Part shown: piece after piece, positions 36,701 to 48,128 of the stretch | How the letters are laid out: each line of letters starts with the position of its first letter | Position numbering within the stretch: position 1 is the first letter of the stretch | DNA from: Odiellus spinosus | Lineage: Eukaryota > Arthropoda > Arachnida > Opiliones > Phalangiidae | Direction of reading: 5' to 3' | Assembly: GCA_963920705.1 (NCBI GenBank) | Contig: OY987233.1 | Span: forward strand, 6,624,001-6,688,000 | Length of the DNA: 64,000 bases | Notes under the pieces: model-generated | Seen by the model: the letters and a program-made list of their open reading frames with translations, nothing else | Database searches by the model: none | What the model was told of the DNA's origin: nothing | Made by a program: the position numbers and the translations under genes

Positions 36701-38738
36701 ATGTCACTTCCTTATTACGTTCAAATCGATAAACTTGAAGATATCAAGCTTTATCCTAGTGGAAACGTCAAACTTATGAAGGAAGGACCAGAATATCATC
36801 ATCTAAATTCAAAGGTCTGGGATTATAAACATCCATTAATGAAATAGCGCGGGTAAATCATGCTTCAAGTTTACAAGGCATGTTATGTGATTGATATGTG
36901 ATTCTGAAAGTTTTGTCGTCAGAGCTTTCTTAAACGGTCGAGATACGGAATTCGAAATTGCCCTCTCTAGCGGTTGAGATTGGAACTAAGAAGGCGGTGC
37001 TAATATCGCGCCGAACTGTCTAGACGTTTACGGGGGTGAAAATGTATCAACGGAAAACGACTCTCTCGGGAAACGAAGGAGCGTGTCTCGCCCCGTCGTC
37101 GCGATTTCGAGTCTGATTTACTCTAGAAGGAATATACTGGGCCTGGCCACCTTTCTGTAGAATTTTCGGAATACTTAGAGTGAAACCGTGGACCGAGAAA
37201 ATCGGACTAACTTCATCGTCACCCACAGTATGTCGTCTTATAAACTTGAAGGATGATTTACTTGTGATAATACCTAATATGCAGGTATATTGGGGCTTAG
37301 GGGGCTCCTTGGAGATATTTCTTCGTAGGGAGTTCTCGAATACGTCTATAATCTGTTTTATAGACTATTTTTATCACAGAATGATATAAACTCTGTGGAA
37401 AGACAATTGTTAGAGGAAGTTGCTAGAAAAGGCAATTTTCTGGGATTTTTGGACTATTTGGGTGGTATTTACGAAGAAATTCAGCGCAGTGAAACTATCC
37501 TGATAGTGACAACTTTAGTTTTGTCTTGCACCTCCGAAATACCCTTGGCAATTCCCCCGCAAAACGAAAAAACGGAGGAGTTTAAGAAAACACTGCGTGA
37601 AATATATATATCGAAATTCATAGTCAACCGAGATAATTATTCTTTTTTAATCAAGAAAAATGGTACTCTCGGGCAAGGAGAAATTATTAACTTAAGGTAT
37701 ACCAAGACAGGTTTAATATAACTCTCTTAAAGGGAGAATTCAACCTATCACAAGTGATTTTTTTTTTTTTTTTTTTTACTGATTCCTTATCGTTTAAATA
37801 GGCCAAGGCCTAATCCACCATTATGCTTAGCTGGATTCAAGGAGATCCTGAATTTCTTCGCATTGATGGGTCAGCGCAACGCTTCCTATATTTAATCCAG
37901 TGCACGCTCCTGAAGCAGGAGGGGACTTTAGCTTGTATAGGATTGTCATTTTTTCTCGGTAGGTGGCGGGATCAATCACGATTTTTGCAGACGCGTCTTT
38001 CCCGTTTCCGTGGCAACCAGGCGGAGGAAACGTTACTACGTCAGGTTCCCACGGTAACGGGAGAGACGCGTCTGCAAAAATCATTGGTTGATCGCGCCTC
38101 TATCGGGGAAAATTGGCGAACTAGATTTCCTCTTTTAGATTTTTTTTTCCCGCGTGCACTGGCTTTGATAAAATATATGAGGCAAAGGCAGGTAGATAAG
38201 GCGAGATCTCCATGACACTTCCATTATCATTCGATTGGTCGCTGACTCATCAATGCGAAGCAATTCAGAATTTCCATGAATCCAGCTAAGCCTATTTTGA
38301 TGGTAAGGTTCAAATTCATTTCTAGTTTAATATTTGTTCGTAATTTTGTTTAGTGTTGGATTATACCTATTTAAACTATAAGGAATCGATAAAAAATCAC
38401 TTGTTGTTAGGATGCATTCTCTCTTTAAAATGACTTTATATTTCAAATTGTTTCTGGTTATTTATCGTTGCAACTTTCTTAATTTCAGTTTAATGCGAAT
38501 TTTTGACTCGAAGACATTCGAATATGTTTTTATGTGGAGCAATTATTTAGTGAATAGGAGACGATGGAGACAACCAAGCAAAGAAATAACCAAAATTACT
38601 TATCGTGACTTTTTCAGCGGAATGTACTTGTTGATTTTTGGATACATGTCATCCCTCGTTATATTGGTTATCTGTATCATTACCAATATTCTCAGCTTGT
38701 GGAAAAATCGAAACAAAATTCAGATGTTTCTAGTTTAA
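33719..38738 (+). CDS. Divergent ionotropic receptor (iGluR-like, IR family)
   Basis: Eight exons join in phase to 435 residues: 33719-33745, 34345-34418, 34478-34553, 35354-35527, 36001-36166, 36591-36814, 37380-37696 and 38489-38738. The order matches an ionotropic glutamate receptor fold: ligand-binding lobe S1 (residues 1-117), first membrane helix at about 118-135 (VVLLFLTIMLCASL), pore segment at about 158-172, third helix at about 186-206, then LPYYVQIDKLEDI, lobe S2 (about 215-395) and last helix at about 397-421. Insect IRs are chemosensory or thermosensory cation channels in dendritic membranes. The arginine that contacts glutamate in S1 is not present where expected (IPMLPAHSNYLDLMKSFFFS), as in divergent IRs. 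No amino-terminal domain or signal peptide was found, and an in-frame TAA lies nine bases upstream of the ATG. Either the gene is compact or a 5' exon was missed. Five of its seven introns hold transposon copies. Confidence 0.87.
33776..34292. mobile_element. Family C MITE in receptor intron 1
   Basis: A 517-bp copy, AGTAAGGCTGTCACTGA to the complement of AGTAAGGCTGTAACTA, with TTAA at 33772-33775 and 34293-34296. It accounts for nearly all of intron 1. A short AAT microsatellite follows at about 34,310-34,330. Confidence 0.9.
34758..35232. mobile_element. Family F element in receptor intron 3
   Basis: Direct copy of the 18,484 element, ending GATTCCGAGCTCTAG. Confidence 0.85.
35556..35965. 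mobile_element. Family C MITE, 5' truncated, in receptor intron 4
   Basis: Begins inside the family at TATATATTTTATAATCGCCA and continues through the GTCGCTTTCGCG block to near AAAATCATGACAGC. It begins just inside the intron, about 28 bp after the exon 4 donor. Confidence 0.8.
36182..36546. mobile_element. Tc1/mariner-like foldback MITE in receptor intron 5
   Basis: A 365-bp element opening CAGGGTATTTCGAAAATGG and closing CCATTTTCGTAACACCCTG, with TA on each side. The two halves are mirrored almost end to end (for example GGGGCGCCGTTTAAGAGTTA and its complement). The open frames here are repeat by-products. Confidence 0.85.
37731..38424. mobile_element. Family A MITE in receptor intron 7, interrupted
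   Basis: Left end AGGGAGAATTCAACC after TTAA (37727-37730). Right end GATGCATTCTCTCT before TTAA (38425-38428). The middle is replaced by the insertion at 37898-38161. The outer right end lies 64 bp upstream of the last receptor exon. Confidence 0.88.
37898..38161. mobile_element. Small GC-rich inverted-repeat element nested in family A
   Basis: About 264 bp with ends CAGTGCACGCTCC and its partial complement GCGTGCACTG. An internal hairpin pairs GATTTTTGCAGACGCGTCTT with AGACGCGTCTGCAAAAATCA. No target duplication is evident. It is richer in GC than its host. Confidence 0.7.
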
Positions 38739-38747
38739 AACCTTTGG

Positions 38748-39184
38748 AGGGACAATGTAACCTAATAACAGGCGATTTTTTTTATCGATTCCTTAGCATT
38801 CAAATAGGCATAATCCACCATTAAAAAAAATATTTATTTAAACCATTATTAAACTAGAAATCAATTTAAAACTTAACCGGAAAATAGGCTTAGATGGATT
38901 CATGGAGATCCTGAATTTCTTCGCGTTGAAGGTCATCGACCAATGAGCAAAGGCCCGTCATGTTAAGGGAAGATCTCCATGAGACTTCCAATAACATTCG
39001 ATTGGTAGTTGACCCTTCACTACGTAGAAATCCAGGATCTCCATGAATCCAGCTAAGTATATATTCGGTGTAAGTTTTAAAATTTTTTCTAGTTTAATAT
39101 TTGTCTGTAATGTTTTTTTACTGGTGGATTAGGCCTAATTTAAACGATGTGGAATCGATAAATAATTGATGTTGCATTCTCCCT
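38748..39184. mobile_element. Family A MITE just downstream of the receptor gene
   Basis: Complete copy. It begins AGGGACAATGTAACCTAA ten bases after the receptor stop codon and ends TTGCATTCTCCCT before TTAA (39185-39188). The receptor polyadenylation signal may therefore lie within the element. Confidence 0.88.
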
Positions 39185-41347
39185 TTAAAGCGATACCATA
39201 GACTTGGGAAACGAGTTATTTTTAATCGATTTAGACTGTTCAAATATGTTTTAGAGAAACTAGCTACTCAATTTCCATTTGGAGTTCATTAAAAATCCAT
39301 GACAGTTTCACTTTGCCTATAAGACTAATTTATTTCCTAGCACCTGTTCCGGAAGATTTGCTTGGCAAAATCGTTTTGTAAAACTTGGAACTCATTCAAA
39401 TTATAAAATATTGCATTATTATAGAATTTATTGAGACAATTATGTCTTCTGGTTTCCTTTTAAAACATGTTTTCTACATTGTATAAGAGAACCATTGTTT
39501 TCAGTATATGTAGAAACATAAGTCTATCACTTTATTCTTTAAAAGTAAATAACGCCCCGTTTCTACTTTTGGTAGAAATATTACTTAGGACCGAGTACGC
39601 TTGTACTGGTGATTTCTTTTAAGGTTTTCTTCGAAATTTGATGCAGGTATTGGCCTAGAAAAGAGTTGTCACACGAGTTATACGGTGATGATTTTCGTGG
39701 TTTTAAAAACTCTATATTGTCCGCCTATCCACAAAAACTATTCAATTCAATTCCAACCTTAGAAACGTTAGAGATTATCGTCAAAAAAACCTGTTTTTTT
39801 ATTTAAAAACTACTATTTCTAAAGATGTATATTACTATAAAGCCTTATATCATGTTTATCCGTAATTATTGCGAAAGGTATTATAACCCGTAAAATGAAG
39901 AAAGTGACCCAAATAACGCGGTTACTGTTTCTTGTGCAAAATCTTAAGGGCGTTTGAAAAGGAAAGTTTCATAATACAAAAGTGAAAGTGCTGGTTCTGT
40001 TCGCCCTGTATGAGTATTTTAATTAAATTTGATGTTTTTTCGGTTAAAAAATTCAAATATTTCATCGCTAAAGTTGTTATATATAAAGTAAGTGTTAATT
40101 GTTAACATTTCTTAACTTAATGTAAATGTTCGCAGTTTAAACTAGTGTTTAAAATCGGTAATTTAAGCAGTTAATTACTGGGGTAATTGTAATTTACGGT
40201 TTGTTCTAGTAAAATTATAAAATTGGTAATAATTTAAAGCTTTTTGGATTAAAAGAAAAGTGGATAAATTGTTAAAAGAGGTCAAAGTTTAACCCTTTAA
40301 ATCGTCTACTTTCAATAGTTCCGTGTTTGGCGTCATTATTAAGGGAGAATACATTCTAGTAACAAGTGATTTTTTTTTTATCGAAACCAATGTGAATTTA
40401 GATTACCTTAGTTTTAACGCAAAACAATTTTGATTGAAAATTAAAATTTTATCATCGAATGTTTGAAATCAAAAGTTCCACGCAATACTACCTTATCTTC
40501 ACTACAGTTGATGCTCCCTCGTTTTGGCACGCGATAAGGTCTTTTTCGTTAAAAATAGTTAAAGGTCAACCTGTAGCTAAAAATGGAACAGCTTTTGAAT
40601 TTATTTCAGAATCCCCATGCCAAAGAACGTATTCGAGAATTTTTTCAATATTTATAGACACGTTTTTGGTGTTTAAATAAATTTTTAAAGTTGGGTTCGA
40701 CGGGCTTTGTTTCGACCGTGAAACGTTTCAATTAACTAATTGGTTGTTGACCCTTTAACTACGAGATATTAAACAATCTCTATGTATCCTAGTTAAGCCT
40801 ACTTTTCATATTTAATATCAAAATCTTATCGCACACATGGAAAAGTAACAGAAAGGGGTGATGACACTCGTTTAGAAGCTATTATTTTCAAGATGATCTC
40901 ATCCTCAAATTATTTCGTGACTCTCAATCATTATGGCTAATTGTCCTATAATGTAGATGTATAGTCTCCGGGCTTTAAAACCTCTTTTTTCTAACCCAAG
41001 CTATATATTTTAGTTCTTCTTACGTTTCGTAACATCTCTTGTAGATTATTTAGTCGCCTAAGTTCAACGTTCCCCACAACACTTTCTTTCCGGGTAAGGT
41101 AAAAAATCTTTTCCATAGCTTATAGTAATGGTTTGTAAATGTTTTTACTATTGAGTTTATATGGTAATGAATCGATACAAAAGCACTTGTTGGCCGGTTT
41201 CTTTGTTTCTTATGAGTTACATAATCGTTTAACTGATGTAAAGAAAATTGTATAACCCTAATTTGTTAAATAATGATAAAATTTGACTCGTATGCCATCT
41301 TCAATCGACTCGATTGTATTCCAGAGATTTTGCGCACAAAAGTCTTC
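39185..41347. other. Intergenic region with several repeat fragments
   Basis: Holds fragments of family C (about 39,250-39,310 and 40,440-40,560), family B (about 39,515-39,560), family A (about 40,340-40,395) and family E (40,562-40,690). One frame at about 39,643-39,806 follows an acceptor-like TTTGATGCAG and reads in a coding-like way, but has no partner exon. The 5' end of the ABC transporter, with a possible untranslated exon, lies near 41,273-41,347. Confidence 0.45.
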
Positions 41348-44300
41348 ATGGATTTGTCCGTACATCAGAATCACGCCCACGCTAAAAGTTTCGCGGTTGA
41401 CGTTCAAAATGCAAGTTTCTCCTACGAAAAGGGTAAAAATGCCCAAGATGTTTTAAGAAACGTTACGTTGCAAGTTCCCAAAGGCGTCATGTGAGTTAAA
41501 ATAATTACTATTAATAAGTTATCAATTCAAACAATATTATTTTATTGTGGTTTCCAAACAGATATGCCCTTCTTGGACCCAGCGGATGTGGCAAAACTAC
41601 GCTACTTAAAACAATAAGTCAAACACTAACGATCAATCGAGGAACTATAAGCCTTTTCGGTGAAAAACTTACAAAAACTGATGAGTTCGTGGGACCCAGA
41701 ATTGGATATATGCCTCAAGTAGGTAAGGGCTATTACTTGGGCAAAATCGTTAAAACTTGGCTTGGTAGAAAGTGAAGAAAATAACTTCTCACTAATGTCA
41801 CCAAAGACATGTACATTAAAACAAACGTAACTTAAATCTGGGGCCCAAATTACACGCAGCACACTCACTGTTTCTTTCAATCTATTTATTTTTTCATTAA
41901 CCCTTTATGAGCTAAGTTATAATTTGAGATTAGGGCGGGTTTTGGGTAGGAGTAGACCTCAAAGTAGACGTCATAACTATGGGCGTTGGAAGCTATTTTT
42001 AAGTGGGTGGGCTGAACAAGTTGGCCAAGGCTAAATTATATGAGGCTCAATTACCCCAGGTCCGACGGTCGCGGGGCTTGAGCCCACCCTTCCTATGATC
42101 TAATTGACATTAACATTTTGCAAGACACTCCCACAATTCAAAATTGAATTCCTAGTGTAACTTGTTAATGTTACTAGGTATACGAAAACATTAAAAATCA
42201 GTGATGTTTAGTCAGATTTTATTTATTTTAATAATCTGTTAATATATTTGAAGGAACTTGCGCTCATTCCTGAGCTAACAGTCGAAGAAACTCTATATTT
42301 TTTCGGTGGTATACAAAACGTACCAAATAACGTCATTAAAAAGAGAGTGGAAAAACTCGTCAAGTTATTGGACATCCCCGATAAGAAGCAAATGACCAAA
42401 ATACTAAGTGGTGGTCAAAAAAGACGATTGTCTTTCGCCGCGGCTCTCATTCATTCACCACCACTCTTGGTTCTTGACGAACCAACAGTCGGAGTTGATC
42501 CACTTTTAAGACAAGTGATATGGGAATATTTGTCTGATCTCACGGTCAGAAAGAACACGACTGTTATAATAACCACGCATTACATTGAAGAAGCGAAAGA
42601 AGCCAATATTGTACGTGAATAGTTGGGTTTCATTTACTTTTGAGCAAATTCCAATATATAATTTTGGAATCCTTAGATCGGACTCATGCGTATGGGCAAG
42701 ATACTGGTTGAATCCAATCCTTTAGATCTTCTGTCATGTTTGAATGAAAAGAAACTTGAAACTTGTTTCATGAGAATTTGCGCAATGGACACGGTTGAAG
42801 ATAATGCCTCTGATAAAACGTCAGACGAATTTTCCGGGAAAGAATCAGTTCCGAAATTAAAGAAAATGTTAACTGAAGCCAAGGAAAGTAGAAAACCAAC
42901 TATCGTGAGTCTTTCGTTATTCATTATTATTATCAAAAATAAATAAATTAACCAAGTAGTAAGTAACGATCGACACGTGATAGCCAATAATATACTATTT
43001 ATATGAGATAATCCTTCCTCGGAAATATCTCGATGGCCTTACGTTAGATCTAGCTTAGGCATAGTGAGGAAAAACGATCTCTCTTCTCTCCGTGGCAGTC
43101 CGTGCCCGCAGACGCGACTATGGGCACATCCTCTAACGGCAAAACAGTGCAGGCAAAAGTAGGAACTAACAAAACCATGTGCGCTCCTACTTATTCTTTC
43201 TTAAAAGGAGCCTGAAGGTGCATCGGAAACCTATTTTATTTATTTATTTTTGTTATAATCAGTTACAATAATTTTGCAAGAATACTTGAAACTAACTAAC
43301 AGTTTGTGTTACAGAAAGACCAAATAGTGGAAATCGCAAAACCTCAAAATCCATTTCCAAAACAAAGCGATAGTGGTTTTAGGAAAACTGGGATACTAAT
43401 TAAACGAAATTTTTTCGTCTTGAAACGAAATCCAGTCCTGATGATGTCGCAGTTTCTAGGACCTACCCTTCAAATTATTTCTTTCTGCGTCTGCGTCGGA
43501 CACAATTTATACGACTTACCATTGGCTATAGTTAATGAAGAAATACCACCCTTTGCCAGTAGAATATTTTTAAACAATATTGATAATAATGCTATTATTC
43601 AAGTAGGTTTTAATTATCTTTTCATATGCAGAGAAAATTTTGGCTTAACAAAAAAACTGAACAAGCTATTTGTGTTTGTTGCAGAAACCTTACCATAATC
43701 TTTCTTCCGCCATTGAATCAGTACGGGCAAGAGAAACAATGGCTGTGTTACATATTTATTCAAATTTTACGAAATGTCTCGTACAAAAAGCGAGGTTAGG
43801 TTTAGACGTTGACAATGATACTATATCTTGTAGTTCAATCAAGGGACATTTTGATACGACAAGTAAGTTACTTTTAATGAACTAATTTAAGGCTAAAAAA
43901 GGTAGTTTTCATCACACGACACCTATTAAAAATATACTCTTATTTTGATTGGATACATGCTATTGAGCTAGGTTAGAAGGGCTGGTGCTCGTTCATGATG
44001 ATATTTTTAAAAGAAAGGTGACAGAAATTTTACTTAAACAGTTTCATTTCTGGTTATAATCTCACTTTAGAAAGACTTTTGTTTGACGGGTGTGGAAATT
44101 GGCGCGCTTTTATCAAAAGATAGCTACAATTCTGGCGGGAACCAGAAATGGCGCGAAAATGGCCACTCCCCTTTTCTGGAAATTCAAATTTCTCTTGGAA
44201 AAAAACGGGGTATAAAAACACGAATCTCAAATCTTGCTTACGAGAAAACGGTTGAATATATTTGAATGAAATTTTGCATAGGCGCTTTTTAGACCATACT

Positions 44301-46691
44301 ACACCCATTTCAATATAGTTTGGACGAAATGTATCTGTGGGTCACCCTTTAATTAACCTTCATGTAAAGTTACAAACAATACCGTCTTTTCTCGAAATTA
44401 GATAAACAAATATTTGGAACACTTCAGAGGAGCGTTTACAATTCTTACGAAGCTTTTCAAAAAGAAATGCTTGCGTTTCAGGGAGCCTCGCCATTACTGG
44501 CCAAAATGGCACTGGAGGTATTTTATTTACAGTTAATGAGGGATTTTAATTGAAAAAACTCTAGACCACTTTGTGTGTTTAACGCTTTCTTAGTTCGTGG
44601 AGCCAATTTACGGTTCTCTGGATATGACTTTCACCGAATTTATTCTTCCGGCTGTGATTCAGACAACGTGTTACTTCATGGCTGTCGCTCTCACTGCCAT
44701 CACATTCCTTATGGAGCGTAAAACTGGCATGATGAACCGTATCTTTATCGCGGGAGTGACGCTTAAACAAGTCCTGATATCTCATACCATCTCGACGTTG
44801 TTCATCGTTATGGGACAGGTTATGCTTGTTCTCATATTTCCAATTATCATTTTTAAAATTCCATTTCACGGGTCACTGTTGTTGGCCATCCTACTTAGTT
44901 TGACCCAAGGAGTTTGCGGCATGTCTTTCGGTACGAATTCGTTTTTCTCTCTCGTATTTAATGTTAAAGGAACCAGGAAACTGGTTTTTCAAAATGTCAT
45001 TCTTCTTAATTTAAGTCAGGTCATTTGAAACAAATCTCCAAATATATGGTTAGTTAGGGTAAGTTTGGACACATCTAAGTTTGGACACTTTTACAATTTT
45101 AAAAGTTTGGACACTTTTTGGAAATCTAGTCACCCTGCATTTATTACACATGACAGAAGAACGAAACCTTAAGGAAACCTTACTTAGACGTTCTTTATGA
45201 GATTTCTAAGGTTTTTTTCAATTTTATAAACAGTTAAATTTAGCTTATAATCATTTTTCTAATGTAACTTAACACCCCTAAGATTGGACAAAGTAGGGAA
45301 AGATTGGACGGGGGTCGTCAAACTTTGGACAGCATAGGGCTAACTTTGGACAATGCTTTTTTTATTGCAAAAAAAGCAACAAAAAAATATAAAATTGTAT
45401 TGTTCCCTAGAGGTACATTTTCAAATAACTTGAAAAAAAAAAAAAAAATCTGCTAATTAGCTTCACTGTTCAGATTCAGTGCATAAAGGACAAATCGAAT
45501 TAAAAGACTCGCTTTCAATGTCTTTCTTATATCACCCATACGTCATCTGGTTTCCTCATAGTGGTTTAATAGACTTTAGTTAACATAAAATATACCTCGG
45601 AAGAAAGGAATCTAAAATTCAAAGTGAAAATCTAACATTAATTTAAAAAGTTTCCTTACTGTCGAAACTTAGCCACCCCATAAGCCTGTCAGAAAAAGTG
45701 TGTCATACAAATTATTTATTTAAAAGGCAAGGGTTAAGGTTATGAATCGAAATATAATGATTAAATCTACTATAATTCCAAGCCCCTAACAAATCTAATC
45801 GATAGAAAAGAAAAGAGACCTTATTTAAAACAAGTATGAGATGAACATTCCTCAAATTTTAACAAGTTTAATTATGAAAAGTTCGCATACTTCCATATTT
45901 GCCCTCTATTTTGGAAACGCGTCTTCCGACGAACTTGTATTTTTTTTGGAAAGCTTATTGGTAGGACTAAATCGTATTACCGAGTTGCCGGAAAAATTCA
46001 GTACCAGATGGTAGTGACAATTAAAATTGTAAAAGTGTCCAAACTTAGATGTGTCCAAACTTACCCTAACTAACCATAGTTATTGTTTATTTATAATTAA
46101 ATATCTAGAAATTAACTGGTCAAAGTTTACAACTCGTTGCGCTCACCTGATTAACCCTAGCTGATTGGCTATTTAATTGCTATTTGAAAATTACATGTGG
46201 GTCCAATTCAGTTTAACTTGAAATTCTAGAACCAATGTTTCATGGTTCCTTTAAGCATTGTTCACTATAGTTTTGTGACATTGTTCGTCTTCGTAGGTCT
46301 TCTAATATCGGCCGTAACAACTGAAGTAAAAACGGCTTTACTCATAGCTTTGGGATCTTTATATCCTAACGTATTCTTCTCAGGTAAACAAAATTATTAT
46401 TAACGTTTTAAATAGACTATATAGTTCTATATTTTGAAATATATGTAAAACTCCATAAATTGGTTTCTAGGTTATTTTTGGCCTATTGAGGGCATGCCTA
46501 TAGTGATTCGCAAGTTCACTTACCTCATTCCTTTGACTCTGCCCACGGAAGCACTGAGAGCGATGACGTCACGAGGATGGGGCATTGAACATCGAATAGT
46601 GTGGCTTGGATTTTTATCCACGACACTTTGGATATTAGCTTATTTGCTTATCGCATTTTTTGTCTTAAAAACCAAGAGGACCTTTACTTAA
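41348..46691 (+). CDS. ABC transporter, subfamily H (half transporter)
   Basis: Ten exons join in phase: 41348-41490, 41562-41718, 42254-42610, 42677-42904, 43315-43602, 43685-43862, 44402-44517, 44594-44930, 46297-46383 and 46471-46691, giving 703 residues. An in-frame ATG at 41273 would add 25. The nucleotide-binding domain comes first: Walker A GPSGCGKTT (53-61), Q-loop at 100, signature LSGGQKRRLS (151-160), Walker B LLVLDEP (171-177) and H-loop histidine 209. An ABC2-type membrane domain follows. It has the DxTNKQI...QRS block, the VEPIYG motif before the helices, and FWPIEGMP plus ALRAMTSRGW near the C-terminus, as in arthropod ABCH and ABCG-like proteins. Such half transporters dimerise in the plasma membrane. 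Some insect ABCH members are needed for the cuticular lipid barrier, but the substrate here is unknown. All motif residues are intact. Confidence 0.95.
45047..46076. mobile_element. TA-flanked inverted-repeat element in ABC transporter intron 8
   Basis: A 1,030-bp element with identical inverted ends of 56 bp, beginning TGGTTAGTTAGGGTAAGTTT, and TA on each side (45045-45046 and 46077-46078). The word TTTGGACA is repeated several times inside both ends and near 45,330-45,350, which suggests transposase binding sites. No reading frame. Identical ends imply recent insertion. Confidence 0.92.
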
Positions 46692-46765
46692 CAAACTTTA
46701 ATTTGAAAATACGTTCATCAAATCTCATATGGGTTTAAACTTTGTTTGGCAGGTGAAGTATTTAA

Positions 46766-47510
46766 AGGGAGAATGCAGCCTAATAATAAGTGATTATGTA
46801 ATGATTCCTTATCGATTAAATAGGACTAATCCTAAAAAAATTACAAACCAATATTAAACTAGAAATCAATTTAAAACTTATATGGAAAATAGGCTTAGCT
46901 AGATTCATGGAGATCCTGAATTTCTTCGCATTAAAGGGTCAACGACCAATCGATTGTTATTAAGAGTCTTACGGAGATCTCGCTTTAACGACGGGCCCTT
47001 TCTTATTGGTCGATGACCCATCAACGCGAAGAAATTCATAATCTCCATGAATCCAGCTAAGCCTATTTTCCTGGTATATTTTAAATTAATTTCTAGTTTA
47101 ATATTTTTTTATTTTTTTTTACTGGTGGATTAGACCAGAAGCCGATGAAACCCTCCTTTGAAGTCTACTACTCCAATGTTCCATATAGCGCACCTCTCTG
47201 TATGGGTAAAATTCCCAATTTTACGAGATCGGAGGGGTCCTACTTCATACCCCCTGTCTACGGAAAATTGGTAATTCTCTCTCTCCACAAACGACGACGT
47301 TTTTTTGACGAACTCCAAGGCTGCTAGAGATGTTCGCTCGACGAACTTCCGCTCCGAAAATATCTACCGTTAGGAGGCGTACGAATCGCGCTTTTTGAAA
47401 CTAACCCATACAGAGAGGGGTAGACAAGACCCGGGAGTAATAGACTTCAAAGGAGGGTTTCATCGGCTTCTGATTAGACCCATTTAAACGACAAGAAATC
47501 GATAATTAGG
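46766..47510. mobile_element. Family A MITE, interrupted
   Basis: Left end AGGGAGAATGCAGCCTAA after TTAA (46762-46765). The right end is eroded near GATAATTAGG. It starts 74 bp after the ABC transporter stop and carries the nested family G element. Confidence 0.85.
47137..47472. mobile_element. Family G MITE, hAT-like, nested in family A
   Basis: A 336-bp copy closely matching 23414-23751, with termini AGAAGCCGATGAAACCCTCC and GGAGGGTTTCATCGGCTTCT. It is flanked by the duplication ATTAGACC (47129-47136 and 47473-47480). Both open frames across it are repeat by-products. Confidence 0.93.
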
Positions 47511-47745
47511 TTAAAATAATTAAGTACTTATTTAATATAAACCTATTTATAATACAAGTTTTTGAAATATATAATAACGAAAATTACTTCATATTATTAC
47601 ACAATTTATTATTAACTAAAATGAAACGTTTACATCACAGTATAAGTATGCCTATAGTCTATTAATAATCTGATGTAATCGACTTTCAACCAAATCATTA
47701 ACGTTCATAGAGTGTAAGGTGTAATTCATTTATATTTAATATTAT

Positions 47746-48128
47746 TAAAAGTCTATCACTTTATTCCATAAAAGTGAACAACTCCCCATAGCTTAATTCT
47801 ATCAGCAAAGTGCCAGGTAAAGGTACTAGCCCATGATCATTTAAAACTAGCAAAAATGTCATCATCCCTGGCTGCCTCTTATGATTTCGATATTTTGAGT
47901 CAGGAGAGAGGGACGGAATTTAGGCGGGCCGCGCTTGGCTATATTGTCTTCCCTCCCAACTCCGGAATTTCTCCGCAGTTTGGCGCTTCCTCTTTTCTCT
48001 TTTTACACGGCGACTGCGGCCGCTAGAGTGTCTCGAATCAGAATCTACTGGTACATTACCCCTACTTTTGCTGATAGTATTAAGCTACGGGGCGTTGTTT
48101 ACTTTTATGAAGTCAATGATAGACTTTT
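47746..48128. mobile_element. Family B MITE, hAT-like
   Basis: Ends AAAAGTCTATCACTTTATTC and GATAGACTTTT, with flanking words AATATTAT and GATATTAT that match at seven of eight positions. Closely related to 8662-9040. Confidence 0.85.

Noticed and set aside
36848-37389. Extra receptor exon at about 37,150-37,270
   Set aside because: A frame is open after an AG, but its phase does not match exon 6, whereas exon 6 to the exon at 37,380 joins in phase and gives the expected S2 sequence.
44931-45028. Extension of the transporter exon beyond 44,930
   Set aside because: The frame stays open to 45,028, but the family sequence continues only if the donor after 44,930 is used and the exon at 46,297 follows.
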